A DNA stretch of 57,659 bases from NCBI RefSeq assembly GCF_026168105.1, contig NZ_LBMW01000046.1, positions 1-57,659 on the forward strand, read 5' to 3'. Shown in pieces: positions 38,865-47,881 of the stretch. Under the pieces are notes generated by a model. That model had not been told where the DNA came from and did not search any database. It saw only the letters and a program-made list of their open reading frames with translations. A program made the translations under genes and the position numbers. Position 1 is the first letter of the stretch; every line of letters begins with the position of its first letter. The DNA comes from Streptomyces hygroscopicus (GTDB lineage: Bacteria > Actinomycetota > Actinomycetes > Streptomycetales > Streptomycetaceae).

Positions 38865-39554
38865 TTGAGACTGCTTCTCGTCGAGGACGACAACCACGTC
38901 GCGGCCGCCCTGTCCGCGGTGCTCGCCCGGCACGGCTTCGACGTCACGCACGCCCGCAGCGGCGAGGAGGCCCTGCAGGCGCTGGTGCCCGAGGGCCCTG
39001 GCTTCGGCGTCGTACTGCTCGACCTCGGCCTGCCCGACCAGGACGGCTACGAGGTGTGCGGCAAGATCCGCAAGCGCACCAGCAACACCCCGGTGATCAT
39101 GGTGACCGCCCGCTCCGACGTGCGCTCGCGGATCCACGGCCTGAACCTCGGTGCCGACGACTACGTGGTCAAGCCGTATGACACGGGGGAGCTGCTCGCG
39201 CGCATCCACGCCGTCGCCCGGCGCATCCCGCACCTGGACGACACCGGCGCCACCGAGACCGCGCTGCGCCTCGGCCCCGTGCGCATCGAACTGCCCACCC
39301 GTCAGGTCAGCGTGGACGGCTCGGCCGTCCAGCTCACCCGCAAGGAGTTCGACCTGCTCGCCCTGCTGGCCCAGCGCCCGGGCGTGGTGTTCCGCCGGGA
39401 GCAGATCATCAGCGAGGTGTGGCGCACCAGTTGGGAGGGGACCGGACGCACCCTCGAGGTGCACGTCGCCTCCCTGCGCTCCAAGCTGCGCATGCCCGCG
39501 CTGATCGAGACCGTGCGCGGCGTCGGGTACCGGCTCGTCGCCCCCGCCGCCTAG
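38865..39554 (+). CDS. gluR: OmpR-family response regulator GluR
   Basis: The 229-residue regulator has a receiver domain (LLLVEDDNHVAAALSAVLAR; VVLLDLGLPDQDG with Asp53; MVTAR; VVKPYD) and a C-terminal winged helix (VQLTRKEFDLLALLAQRPG, TLEVHVASLRSKL, ETVRGVGYRL). In S. coelicolor GluR-GluK is reported to sense glutamate and control gluABCD; the divergent arrangement here fits. The TTG start has GGAGGGGG 5 nt upstream. gluK follows 10 nt after its stop. Confidence 0.9.
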   Translation: MRLLLVEDDNHVAAALSAVLARHGFDVTHARSGEEALQALVPEGPGFGVVLLDLGLPDQDGYEVCGKIRKRTSNTPVIMVTARSDVRSRIHGLNLGADDYVVKPYDTGELLARIHAVARRIPHLDDTGATETALRLGPVRIELPTRQVSVDGSAVQLTRKEFDLLALLAQRPGVVFRREQIISEVWRTSWEGTGRTLEVHVASLRSKLRMPALIETVRGVGYRLVAPAA

Positions 39555-39564
39555 CGGGGAACGG

Positions 39565-40986
39565 GTGCGCGCTCGTCTGCTTCCGCTGCTCATCGTCCTG
39601 ATGGCGGCCGTGCTGCTCGCGCTCGGTGGTCCGCTCGCGGTGAGCCTCGCGGCCGCGGAGCAGCAGCGAGTCGTCGTCGACCGCATCGACGACACCGCGC
39701 GCTTCGCGGCCCTCGCGCAGTTCGTCACCGACCGGCCGACCGGCTCCCGGGTGGGGGCCGCGGACGAGCGCGGCGAGACCCTGCGCAAGGAACTCGCCAT
39801 GTACTACAACGTGTACGGCATCCGGGCCGGTGTGTTCTACCGTGACGACTCGCCCATGGCCAATGCCCCGGCGAACTGGTACCTGCCTCAACGGGGCGAG
39901 GGCCGCGACGCCTTCAACGAGGCACTCCTCGGCCGCCGCAGCCACGACCCCGAGCAGGTCTGGCCCTGGCAGCGCTCCCGGCTCGTGGTCGCCTCCCCCG
40001 TCATCCGCGACGGCGATGTCGTCGCCGTCGTCGTCACCGACTCGCCCACCGGGCAGATGAGGGCGAAGACCCTGCACGGCTGGCTGCTCGTCGGAGCCGG
40101 GGAGAGTGCCGCGATGCTGCTCGCCGTCGGCGCCGCGCTGCGCCTGACCGGCTGGGTGCTCAGGCCCGTACGGGTCCTGGACGCGACGACTCACGACATC
40201 GCGACCGGACGCCTCAAGTCCCGGGTGGCGGCCGCCGGGGGACCACCGGAACTCAGGCGCCTGGCCCGGTCGTTCAACGAGATGGCGGACAACGTGGAGG
40301 AAGTGCTGGAGCAGCAGCGCGCATTCGTCGCCGACGCCTCCCACCAGCTGCGCAATCCACTCTCCGCGCTGCTGCTGCGCATCGAGCTGCTCGCCCTCGA
40401 ACTGCCGGAGGACAACGAGGAGATCGCCTCCGTCCGCACCGAGGGAAAGCGCCTCGCCCAGGTCCTCGACGACCTGCTCGACCTGGCGCTCGCCGAGCAC
40501 GCCGAGGCGGACCTCCAGGTCACCGACATCGGCGCGCTGGCCGCCGAGCGTGTCGCGGCCTGGGGTCCGGCCGCCGAGGCCAAGGGCGTACGGCTGACCG
40601 GGACCTGCCCGGCGACCACGGCCTGGGCCGATCCCGTCACCCTCTCCAGCGCGCTGGACGCGGTCATCGACAACGCGGTGAAGTTCACGCCGGAGGGAGA
40701 GCGCGTCGAGGTGGAGGTCGTGGCGGGCGGCGACACCGCCATGGTCGTGGTCACCGACGCCGGCCCGGGTCTCGGCGACGAGGAACTCGCCCGCGTCGGC
40801 GACCGCTTCTGGCGCAGCGCGGCACACCAGAACATCAAGGGCTCGGGGCTCGGACTGTCGATCTCGCGGGCACTGCTGGCGGCCGGGGGCGGCTCGATCT
40901 CGTACGAGCGCCGTGAACCGCAGGGCCTGAAGGTGACGGTCACGGTCCCGCGAATGATGGATTCGAACGGCCCGTCCGGGGATTGA
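39565..40986 (+). CDS. gluK: Sensor histidine kinase GluK
   Basis: The 473-residue membrane kinase has two transmembrane helices (about residues 5-30 and 170-195) framing a ~140-residue extracytoplasmic sensor domain, then HAMP, HisKA (DASHQLRNPLSALLLR, His260) and HATPase (VIDNAVKFTPEG, DAGPGLGDEE, GSGLGLSISRALL). It is the partner of GluR. The GTG start follows GGGGAA. The last codons and stop lie in the first copy of a small repeat. Confidence 0.9.
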   Translation: MRARLLPLLIVLMAAVLLALGGPLAVSLAAAEQQRVVVDRIDDTARFAALAQFVTDRPTGSRVGAADERGETLRKELAMYYNVYGIRAGVFYRDDSPMANAPANWYLPQRGEGRDAFNEALLGRRSHDPEQVWPWQRSRLVVASPVIRDGDVVAVVVTDSPTGQMRAKTLHGWLLVGAGESAAMLLAVGAALRLTGWVLRPVRVLDATTHDIATGRLKSRVAAAGGPPELRRLARSFNEMADNVEEVLEQQRAFVADASHQLRNPLSALLLRIELLALELPEDNEEIASVRTEGKRLAQVLDDLLDLALAEHAEADLQVTDIGALAAERVAAWGPAAEAKGVRLTGTCPATTAWADPVTLSSALDAVIDNAVKFTPEGERVEVEVVAGGDTAMVVVTDAGPGLGDEELARVGDRFWRSAAHQNIKGSGLGLSISRALLAAGGGSISYERREPQGLKVTVTVPRMMDSNGPSGD

Positions 40987-41076
40987 GGACGAGCGCATCC
41001 GGGGGTCGAGGGCAAGTGCGCCTGGGGATTGAGGACGAGTGTCCGGGCAGGAGGCGGTCCGGGGATCGAGGACGAA
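40978..41076. repeat. Dispersed short repeats with core GGGGATTGAGGACGAG
   Basis: Copies lie at 40978-40993 and 41024-41039 (identical) and 41061-41076 (one mismatch), with a weaker copy at 41000-41015. The first runs into the gluK stop codon. I recall similar motifs scattered between Streptomyces genes. Confidence 0.75.
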
Positions 41077-41140
41077 GCCGTTCAGGCTTGAGAGGGGACC
41101 CGGAGGCGGCAGCCGCCGGGTGCCTCGGCGTCGAGGTGGG

Positions 41141-42139
41141 TCACGGCTTCACGGACCGGTAGTAGCGCCGCGCGCCGACATGCAGCTCCAGCGGATCCGT
41201 GTAGATCGCCGTGCGCAGGTCCACCAGCTGGGCCGCGTGCACCTGCGCGCCGATGCCGTCCCGGCTGTCGATCACCGTCCGGGTGAGTTTCTCGGTCAGG
41301 TCCGCGTTCATGTCCTGCCGCGTCATCAGGAGGTTCGCGACGGCCACCGTCTGCACGGAGGAACCCTGCTCCGCGTACGGGTAGGCGTCGGCGGGCATCA
41401 CCGCGGCTCGGTAGTAGCGCGACGCGCCGCCCTGCTCGTGCAGCTTCGCCACCAGGTCGCTGCCGATCGGCACCAGGCGGATCGCGAAGTGCCTCGACAG
41501 CTCCGTGATCGCACTGGTGGGCAGTCCGCCGGACCAGAAGAACGCGTCGATCCGGTGCCGCTCCAGCTGCTCGGGCATGGTCCCGATGCCGTCGGACAGC
41601 GGGGTGATGTCCTTCCGGGGGTCAAGACCGGCCGCGGCGAGCAGGTGTTCCGCGACGAGCCGTACTCCCGACCCGCCAGGTCCGATGGCGACCCTGCGGC
41701 CCTTCAGGTCCGCCACCGACTGCACGGTGGACGAGCGCGGCACCACCAGATGCACATAGTCGTCGTACAACCGCGCGCATCCGCGCAGCCGGTCCGCTCC
41801 CGGCTTGCCCGCCAGCCGGTACGTCTCCACCGCGTCGGCGGCCGCGATGGTGAAGTCCGCCCTCCCTGTGGCCACCCGCTGCACGTTCTCCTGCGACCCG
41901 TCGCTGTTCAGCAGCCGTACGTCCAGCTTCGGCATGTCGTGGGCGATCGCGTGCTGCAGCAGGGTGCCGTACTTCTGGTAGACGCCGGTCGGGGTGCCCG
42001 TACTGAAGGTGACCGTGCCGCTCGGGGACACGTCGCCGAGCGGCAGCAGCCACCACAGCAGCAGCCCGAGGACCGCGCACGCGGCCGTCGAACCCAGCAG
42101 CGCGCGGCGTCTGCCGATACGGGGAAGTGCCTTGAGCAT
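41141..42139 (-). CDS. TAXI-family TRAP solute receptor, orphan
   Basis: The 332-residue protein has an N-terminal membrane anchor (about residues 12-34) and a TAXI/NMT1-like binding domain (FSTGTPTGVYQKYGTLLQHAI, GRADFTIAAADAV, GRRVAIGPGGSGVRLVAEHLL, DAFFWSGGLPT). TAXI receptors usually feed a fused TRAP permease, but none is present here. It may bind glutamate or a related acid and report to a kinase, but that is conjecture from its place beside gluRK. ATG at 42139 has AGGA 8 nt upstream. Confidence 0.82.
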   Translation of the reverse strand: MLKALPRIGRRRALLGSTAACAVLGLLLWWLLPLGDVSPSGTVTFSTGTPTGVYQKYGTLLQHAIAHDMPKLDVRLLNSDGSQENVQRVATGRADFTIAAADAVETYRLAGKPGADRLRGCARLYDDYVHLVVPRSSTVQSVADLKGRRVAIGPGGSGVRLVAEHLLAAAGLDPRKDITPLSDGIGTMPEQLERHRIDAFFWSGGLPTSAITELSRHFAIRLVPIGSDLVAKLHEQGGASRYYRAAVMPADAYPYAEQGSSVQTVAVANLLMTRQDMNADLTEKLTRTVIDSRDGIGAQVHAAQLVDLRTAIYTDPLELHVGARRYYRSVKP

Positions 42140-42210
42140 GCGCGTGATCCTGCCAGGCCGCACACAGGCCTGACCAGGGCAGGGCGCGGGGGGATGCCAC
42201 GGGTGCCCGG

Positions 42211-42222
42211 TAGGGTCACCGG
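42211..42222 (+). promoter_or_regulatory. Candidate -10 element for the leaderless MazG-like gene
   Basis: TAGGGT (42211-42216) lies 6 nt before the ATG at 42223. No Shine-Dalgarno is present. The divergent TAXI gene leaves only 83 bp for both promoters. Confidence 0.45.
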
Positions 42223-42633
42223 ATGCGCCCTTCTCCCGCCTCCCTCGTCCATGAGTTCCACCTCGCCTTCGGTCTCGATGCCCGTACGGTGCCGTCGGAG
42301 GTATCCCCGGAGCTGGCCGCGCACCGCGGTGAGCTGCTCGCCGAGGAGGCCGCGGAGGCCGCCGAGGTGTCCGTCACCGGCCCGCTCGACCGGCTGGCGC
42401 ACGAACTGGCCGACGTCGTCTACGTGGCGTACGGCACGGCCCTGGTGCACGGCATCGACCTGGACGCCGTGATCGCCGAGATCCATCGGGCCAACATGAC
42501 CAAGATCGCCCCCGACGGCACGGTTGCCCGACGGCCCGACGGCAAGGTACTCAAGGGCGAGCACTACCGCGCCCCGGACATCGCGGCGATCCTCCGCAGC
42601 CAGGGCTGGACGTCGTCAGAGGTCCAGGGGTGA
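42223..42633 (+). CDS. MazG-like / all-alpha NTP pyrophosphohydrolase family protein
   Basis: The 136-residue protein has the metal-binding pattern of the MazG/PRA-PH fold: ELLAEEAAEAAE in one helix and ELADVVYVAYGTALVHGIDLD in the next (E-x2-E and E-x2-D). A C-terminal segment (NMTKIAPDGTVARRPDGKVLKGEHY) is typical of the single-domain group. It probably hydrolyses a nucleoside triphosphate or analogue; the substrate is unknown. Confidence 0.75.
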   Translation: MRPSPASLVHEFHLAFGLDARTVPSEVSPELAAHRGELLAEEAAEAAEVSVTGPLDRLAHELADVVYVAYGTALVHGIDLDAVIAEIHRANMTKIAPDGTVARRPDGKVLKGEHYRAPDIAAILRSQGWTSSEVQG

Positions 42634-42755
42634 ACCCGCACGGCTTTCACGGCTTCACGCACCGGTCGGCGCGTTCGGCCCGTCGGTCCGCGCCTCGTCG
42701 CCGCCTAGACTGAGACCCTCGTGTGACAGGACCCGGTTCGAAGGGGAGGACGACC

Positions 42756-43112
42756 GTGACGGCAGGTGGCGGTGGTTTCGAGGACCCGTCCGCCGAGGTG
42801 TTGTCGGAGGCGGCCGCGGCGTTCGGGCTGCTGGCATCGCCCGCGCGGCTGCACATCGTGTGGGCGCTGGCGCAGGGCGAGAGTGACGTGACCGGGCTCG
42901 CCGAGCGAGTCGGCGGTGCGCTGCCGGCCGTGAGCCAGCACCTGACCAAGCTCAAGCTGGCCGGACTGGTCCGCTCCCGCCGCGAGGGCCGCCGTCAGGT
43001 GTACTTCGTCGACGACGCGGACGTCGTGACCGTGGTGCGCCTCATGGTGGGCCAGCTCACCGACCGCGCCGTGCAGCCCAGCGCCCCGGCGGCCCGAATC
43101 CGTGGCCTCTGA
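42756..43112 (+). CDS. ArsR/SmtB-family winged-helix regulator
   Basis: The 118-residue protein has the ArsR fold (ASPARLHIVWALAQGESDVTGLAERVG, ALPAVSQHLTKLKLAGLVRSRREGRRQVYFVDD). It has no Cys, and the last helix (ADVVTVVRLMVGQLTDRAV) lacks the His pair of the classical zinc alpha-5 site, so its effector is not obvious. GTG at 42756 follows GGGGAGGACGACC. It overlaps the downstream P-type ATPase by 11 nt and presumably controls it. A TAGACT -10 lies at 42706-42711. Confidence 0.85.
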   Translation: MTAGGGGFEDPSAEVLSEAAAAFGLLASPARLHIVWALAQGESDVTGLAERVGGALPAVSQHLTKLKLAGLVRSRREGRRQVYFVDDADVVTVVRLMVGQLTDRAVQPSAPAARIRGL

Positions 43113-45660
43113 GACCGCCCCACCCTCGGTGACCCCGCCGTCCGGCACGGCCGTCACGGGGCCCACGTCCCTGCAGGAACTGCGCCGGCTGGAGAGCAGC
43201 CGGCGCGGGCTCACCGATGCCGAGGCCGAGGCACGGCTCGCGGACGTCGGGGAGAACGTGCTCCCCGCAGCCCGTACCGCCTCATGGCCCCGCCTCTTCG
43301 TGCGCGGTGTGCGCGACCCGTTCACCACGGTCCTGCTCTGCCTCGGCGTGGTCTCGGCGACCGTCACCGCCTGGGGCACCGCCTGTGTGATCCTCTCCCT
43401 CGTCGTGGTCAGCTGCGTCCTGCGTGCCACCGGCGAGCACCGCGCCGACCGCTCGATGGCCGCGCTGCGCGACCTGGTCGCCACCACCGCGACCGTCCTG
43501 CGCCGTCCCGACGCGGACGGGCTGCCGCTGGAACGGGAGATACCCGCCGCCGAACTGGTGCCGGGCGATGTGATCCGGCTCGCGCCGGGTGACCTCGTCC
43601 CGGCCGATGTACGGCTGCTCCGTGCGAACGGCCTCACCGTGCACCAGGCCGCCCTGACCGGTGAGTCGGCACCGGTCGTCAAGAAGGCGCTCGACGTGCC
43701 CGGCCCGGTCGACGGCGGACCCTTCGAACAGCCCCACCTCTGCTACCAGGGCAGCGGCGTGGCCTCCGGCAGTGGCACCGCCCTTGTCCTGGAGACGGGA
43801 GCCCGGACCCGGTTCGCGCAGGCCCACGGCATGCCCGCCCGGCGGGAGGCGAGCGCCTTCGACCGGTCCGTGCACGGCATCTCCTGGGTGCTGATCCGGT
43901 TCATGCTCCTCACCCCGCCGCTGGTCCTCATGGCCAACGCGACGCTGCGCGACCGGGGTCTGGAGACGCTTCCCTTCGCCGTCGCGGTCGCGGTCGGTCT
44001 CACCCCCGAGATGCTGCCGGTCATCGTCACCACCTGTCTGGCCCGCGGTGCCTCCCTGCTGGCCCGCACCCACGGCGTGATCGTGAAGCGCCTGCCGGCC
44101 CTGCACGACCTCGGCGCCGTCGACGTGCTGTGTCTGGACAAGACCGGCACCCTCACCCAGGACCGGCCGGTCGTCGAACGGGCCCTGGACGGCGACGGCC
44201 AGGACGCGCCCGACGTCCTGGACTGGGCGGCGGTCAACGCCTGGTGGACCCTCCAGCTCGCCGATCTGCCCGTTCCGGATGCCCTCGACGAGGCGCTCCT
44301 GGACGCGGCCGACGGAGCCCGGGAACCGTACGAAGGCGTCGCCGCCCTGCCGTTCGACCCGGTGCGACGGCTCGCCACCGCCGTGGTCCGCGGTCGGCTC
44401 GGCACCCACATCCTCGTCGTCAAGGGCGCCGCCGAGGACGTACTCGAGCGCTGCGCGCTGGAGCCGGCCGAGCGGGAACGCCTGCTCGCGCGGGCCGCGC
44501 GCGAGGCAGACGACGGTCTGCGACTGCTCGCCGTCGCCACTGCCGACCGTCCCGCCCGCATCCGTCCCTACACTCCCGCCGACGAACGCGGCCTGACCTT
44601 CCGGGGTTTCGTCACCTTCCGCGACGCCCTCGCCCCGACCGCCGCGCGAGCCCTCAAGGACCTCGCCACCCGTGGCGTCACCGTCCGGATCCTCACCGGC
44701 GACCATCCGGGCACGGCGGCCCGCGTCTGCCGGGACCTCGGCCTCGACCCCGGTGACATACGGACCGCCGGCTCCGCGGACGACCACGCCGCGACCGTTG
44801 TCGCCCGGTGCACCCCCGAGGACAAGGCGCGGATCGTCACCGCCCTGCGCAAGGCCGGGCACACGGTCGGCTTCCTCGGCGACGGCGTCAACGACGTGCC
44901 CGCGCTGCACGCCGCCGATGTGGGCATCGTCCCGCGCGACGCGGTCGACGTGGCCCGCGAGAGCGCGGACGTGGTCCTCGCGCACAAGGACCTCACCGCG
45001 ATCGACCACTCCGTCACCGCCGGCCGCCACAGCAGCGGCAACATCGCCACCTATCTGTGCGTCACGCTGTCCTCGAACCTCGGCAACGTCGTCGCGATGC
45101 TCGCGGCCGGCCTCCTCCTGCCCTTCCTGCCGATGCTCCCGGCCCAGGTCCTCGTCCAGAACCTGTGCTTCGACGCGGCACAGCTCGCCTTCGCGTACGA
45201 CCGCCCCGCGCCCGGTGTGCTCAGGCGCCCCACCGTGCTGCGCCCACGCGACTTCCTGCGCTTCATCACCGGCTTCGGCCTGCTCAACTCGGTCGCCGAC
45301 CTCGCCACCTTCGGCGTGCTCGCGCTCTCGCTGTACGGCCCGGACGCCCTCGACGACGCAGTGGTCTTCCACTCCGCCTGGTTCACCGAGAATCTGCTCA
45401 CCCAGGCCCTGGTGATGCTGCTCCTGCGCTCCGGGCGGGGCCTGGCCGAGGGACGCGGCCCGGGCCCGGTCGGACGGGCGGCGGCCGTCCTCGCCGCCGT
45501 CGGCCTCCTTCTGCCCCTCACCCCGCTGGGTGCCCTCCTCGGTCTGTCCGCCCTGCCCATGGAGTACTTCCTGCTCCTCACCGTCGTCCTCGCGCTGTAC
45601 GCGGTGGCCCTGTGGGCGGTCAGGACGCGCTACGAACGGCGCTCGGGCGAGGGCGGCTGA
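43102..45660 (+). CDS. P-type ATPase, probable Mg2+ transporter (MgtA-like)
   Basis: The 852-residue protein has the actuator TGES loop (HQAALTGESAPV), phosphorylation motif CLDKTGTLTQD (Asp346), KGA nucleotide-binding motif, GDGVND hinge and about ten transmembrane helices. The membrane motif VGLTPEMLPVIVTTCLARGA and QNLCFDAAQLAFAYD, and the STGVASGT-like QGSGVASGSG, match the P3B magnesium group. The N-terminus lacks metal-binding Cys domains, against a heavy-metal pump. GTG at 43102 overlaps the ArsR gene. Substrate assignment rests on motif similarity only. Confidence 0.85.
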   Translation: MASETAPPSVTPPSGTAVTGPTSLQELRRLESSRRGLTDAEAEARLADVGENVLPAARTASWPRLFVRGVRDPFTTVLLCLGVVSATVTAWGTACVILSLVVVSCVLRATGEHRADRSMAALRDLVATTATVLRRPDADGLPLEREIPAAELVPGDVIRLAPGDLVPADVRLLRANGLTVHQAALTGESAPVVKKALDVPGPVDGGPFEQPHLCYQGSGVASGSGTALVLETGARTRFAQAHGMPARREASAFDRSVHGISWVLIRFMLLTPPLVLMANATLRDRGLETLPFAVAVAVGLTPEMLPVIVTTCLARGASLLARTHGVIVKRLPALHDLGAVDVLCLDKTGTLTQDRPVVERALDGDGQDAPDVLDWAAVNAWWTLQLADLPVPDALDEALLDAADGAREPYEGVAALPFDPVRRLATAVVRGRLGTHILVVKGAAEDVLERCALEPAERERLLARAAREADDGLRLLAVATADRPARIRPYTPADERGLTFRGFVTFRDALAPTAARALKDLATRGVTVRILTGDHPGTAARVCRDLGLDPGDIRTAGSADDHAATVVARCTPEDKARIVTALRKAGHTVGFLGDGVNDVPALHAADVGIVPRDAVDVARESADVVLAHKDLTAIDHSVTAGRHSSGNIATYLCVTLSSNLGNVVAMLAAGLLLPFLPMLPAQVLVQNLCFDAAQLAFAYDRPAPGVLRRPTVLRPRDFLRFITGFGLLNSVADLATFGVLALSLYGPDALDDAVVFHSAWFTENLLTQALVMLLLRSGRGLAEGRGPGPVGRAAAVLAAVGLLLPLTPLGALLGLSALPMEYFLLLTVVLALYAVALWAVRTRYERRSGEGG

Positions 45661-45700
45661 ACTCCTCGCCCGATGGCCCTGGCTCTGGTGCCGGTACGGG

Positions 45701-47245
45701 TCAGCCGTAGGTGAGGTTGGAGCAGGGGTTGTCGTCGGCGGAACGTGCGCTGTCGGCGACGCTGCTGGGGACGGCGGTGGGGGTGGGGGATGCGGTGGCG
45801 GCGGGGGCGTCGGCGTAGGTCTGGCCCAGGACGATGCTGACGCCGGGTGCGGTGACGGACTCCAGTTGTGCGCCGGGGAAGAGGGCGGCGACGTCCTGTG
45901 CGGTGGCCTGCCCGCCGGGGCCGTATTCGATGAGGGTGGTGGGGTGGCTCTGGGTGCGTGCGGTGGCGGTGGTGGTGACCGTGAAGCCGTGGGTCGTGAG
46001 CGTGGTGGCGGCCCGGGCGGCGAGGCCGCTGGTGGTGGTGCCGTTGTAGACGGCGACGGGCCGGCCGGCGCCGGAGACCGCGGCGGAGGGGCTGGGGTTC
46101 GCGGCGGCGGTGGTCTTCGCCCCGTGCTTGGCGCCGCCGGCGTCGTGTCCGTCGAGGGTGCGGTCTGCCCTGAGGGCGGCGAAGAGGGCGTCGGCGTCGG
46201 GCTGGACGATGGCGACGTGTTCGCCTTGGTAGCGCCAGGGGACGGTGAGGAACTTGGTGTTGTGGAGGTCTATGTCCTTCAGGGACATGGCGAAGGAGAT
46301 GAGTTTGTCGGCGCTGCCGAGTCCGGGGTCGACGGTGAGGGACTTGGTGGCGGCGTCGGCGAGGGGGAGGAGTTTCGTCGGGGTGAGGCCGTTGCTCTTG
46401 ATTTCCTTGAGGAGGCTGGAGACGAAGGCCTGCTGGCGTTTGATGCGGCCGATGTCGGAGCCGTCGCCGATGCCGTGGCGGATGCGGACGTAGTCGAGGG
46501 CTTTCTGGCCGGAGACGGTCTGGACGCCTTTGGAGAACAGGAGGTTGCCGCGGGTGGGGAGGTGGGGGTTGAGGTCCTTCTCGTAGATGTTCTGGGGGAG
46601 GCAGACCTGAACGCCGCCGACGACCTGGGTGAGGCCGGCGAAGCCTTTGAAGTCGACGACGACGGTGTGGTCGACGCGGAGTCCGGTGAGGTGTTCGACG
46701 GTGTTCTGGGTGCAGGCGGGGTTGCCCTGGGGGGTGTCGCCGACGGAGTAGGCGGCGTTGAACATGGTGTTGGGCTGGGACTTGGTCCAGGTGCCGCCGG
46801 GGACTTTGCAAGGGGGGACGGTGACGAGGGAGTCGCGGGGTATGGAGACGGCGATGGCGTGCCGGTGATCGGCGTAGACGTGAAGGAGGAAGGCCGTGTC
46901 GGAGCGGCCGACGTCGTCGCTGCTGCCGCCGCCGAGGGCGTCGTTGCCGCCGGTGCGGGCGTCCGAGCCGATGACGAGGACGTTCTCGCCGTTGGACGAT
47001 CCGGCGGGCCGGTTGTCGGACAGGCCCCCCGCGTCGAAGGTGTTGATGTTGCCGTTGAGCTGCAGGTAGATCCAGCCGGCCCCGGCCACTACCAGCACCA
47101 GCAGCGACACACAGAGGGCAAGCGCCATACGTATCCGGCGGCTGCCCCGGCCGTCGCCGTTCCCCTTGCGGGACGCGCTGCCCCGGCCCGCTCCGCCGTC
47201 TTGGCGGCGCGCAGACGGGATGCGTCGGCTGCTGGTCATGGTCAT
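45701..47245 (-). CDS. LytR-CpsA-Psr family cell-wall glycopolymer ligase
   Basis: The 514-residue protein has an Arg-rich cytoplasmic tail, one transmembrane helix (about residues 40-60), the LCP domain (NVLVIGSDARTG, SIPRDSLV, DYVRIRHGIGDGSDIGRIKRQQ carrying the conserved Arg/Asp residues), and a C-terminal LytR_C domain (VAVYNGTTTSGLAARAATTL). LCP enzymes attach teichoic-type polymers to peptidoglycan. Codon use favours C over G at third positions more than neighbouring genes. The ATG has GAGG 5 nt upstream. It is divergent from tatA and convergent with the ATPase gene. Confidence 0.88.
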   Translation of the reverse strand: MTMTSSRRIPSARRQDGGAGRGSASRKGNGDGRGSRRIRMALALCVSLLVLVVAGAGWIYLQLNGNINTFDAGGLSDNRPAGSSNGENVLVIGSDARTGGNDALGGGSSDDVGRSDTAFLLHVYADHRHAIAVSIPRDSLVTVPPCKVPGGTWTKSQPNTMFNAAYSVGDTPQGNPACTQNTVEHLTGLRVDHTVVVDFKGFAGLTQVVGGVQVCLPQNIYEKDLNPHLPTRGNLLFSKGVQTVSGQKALDYVRIRHGIGDGSDIGRIKRQQAFVSSLLKEIKSNGLTPTKLLPLADAATKSLTVDPGLGSADKLISFAMSLKDIDLHNTKFLTVPWRYQGEHVAIVQPDADALFAALRADRTLDGHDAGGAKHGAKTTAAANPSPSAAVSGAGRPVAVYNGTTTSGLAARAATTLTTHGFTVTTTATARTQSHPTTLIEYGPGGQATAQDVAALFPGAQLESVTAPGVSIVLGQTYADAPAATASPTPTAVPSSVADSARSADDNPCSNLTYG

Positions 47246-47368
47246 CGGCACCTCATCCGGTCCGGTCCCGCTGCATGGTTGTACAGTTGCGCAATGTAGC
47301 AATCAATACTGGACGGGCGAGCGGCGGAAGGCGTCCTCGGCCGAGGCGAGGAGAGGGCGGACCCGCTC

Positions 47369-47629
47369 ATGTTCCGCAACGGACTGGAACCCTGGCACCT
47401 GCTGATCGTGGCGATCGTCGTCATCGTGCTGTTCGGCTCGAAGAAGCTGCCCGACACCGCACGCGCGCTGGGCAAGTCCATGCGCATCCTCAAGAGCGAG
47501 GCGAAGGCGATGAAGGAGGAGAACGCACCTTCGTCGCCCGGGGAGTCCGAACCCGCTCCCGTGATGCCGACGGCCATCCGGACCGCGGCGGAGACCGCCG
47601 CGGCGGAGCGGCCGACCGCGGCGCACTGA
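47369..47629 (+). CDS. tatA: Twin-arginine translocase protein TatA
   Basis: The 86-residue protein has the TatA layout: a short N-terminus, one hydrophobic helix (about residues 9-23; PWHLLIVAIVVIVLFG), the FGSKKLPD hinge, an amphipathic helix and an acidic/Ala tail. TatA oligomers form the Tat pore. It stands alone, without tatB or tatC, so may be an accessory TatA paralogue. The Shine-Dalgarno is weak. Confidence 0.88.
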   Translation: MFRNGLEPWHLLIVAIVVIVLFGSKKLPDTARALGKSMRILKSEAKAMKEENAPSSPGESEPAPVMPTAIRTAAETAAAERPTAAH

Positions 47630-47650
47630 GACCCGCCCGGCCGGGCCCCG

Positions 47651-47881
47651 TCAGGGGCTGGCGCTGTCGTAGCCGTACGTCAACGGCTCGCTGTGCACAG
47701 CGAGTTGGCGCCGGTAGACATACAGCGCGGCCACCTGTACACCGTCCGCCGGGGCCTCGACCCGGCAGGGGTAGGTCACCTGCAGCACCGAGGGCCGGCC
47801 CGCGACCCGCATGCGCAGGCCGTCGGCCGGCCCTCCCGTGAGCACAGCTGTCTCCCACTTGGTGGCGACATGAAGATCCAT
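47651..47881 (-). CDS. Small hypothetical protein
   Basis: The 76-residue protein (starts MDLHVATKWETAVLTGGPAD; ends VHSEPLTYGYDSASP) has no recognised domain, signal or membrane helix. Its composition and codon use look genuine. TAAAGT (47893-47888) sits 6 nt before the ATG without a Shine-Dalgarno, suggesting a leaderless transcript. It converges on tatA with 21 bp between them. Confidence 0.6.
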   Translation of the reverse strand: MDLHVATKWETAVLTGGPADGLRMRVAGRPSVLQVTYPCRVEAPADGVQVAALYVYRRQLAVHSEPLTYGYDSASP

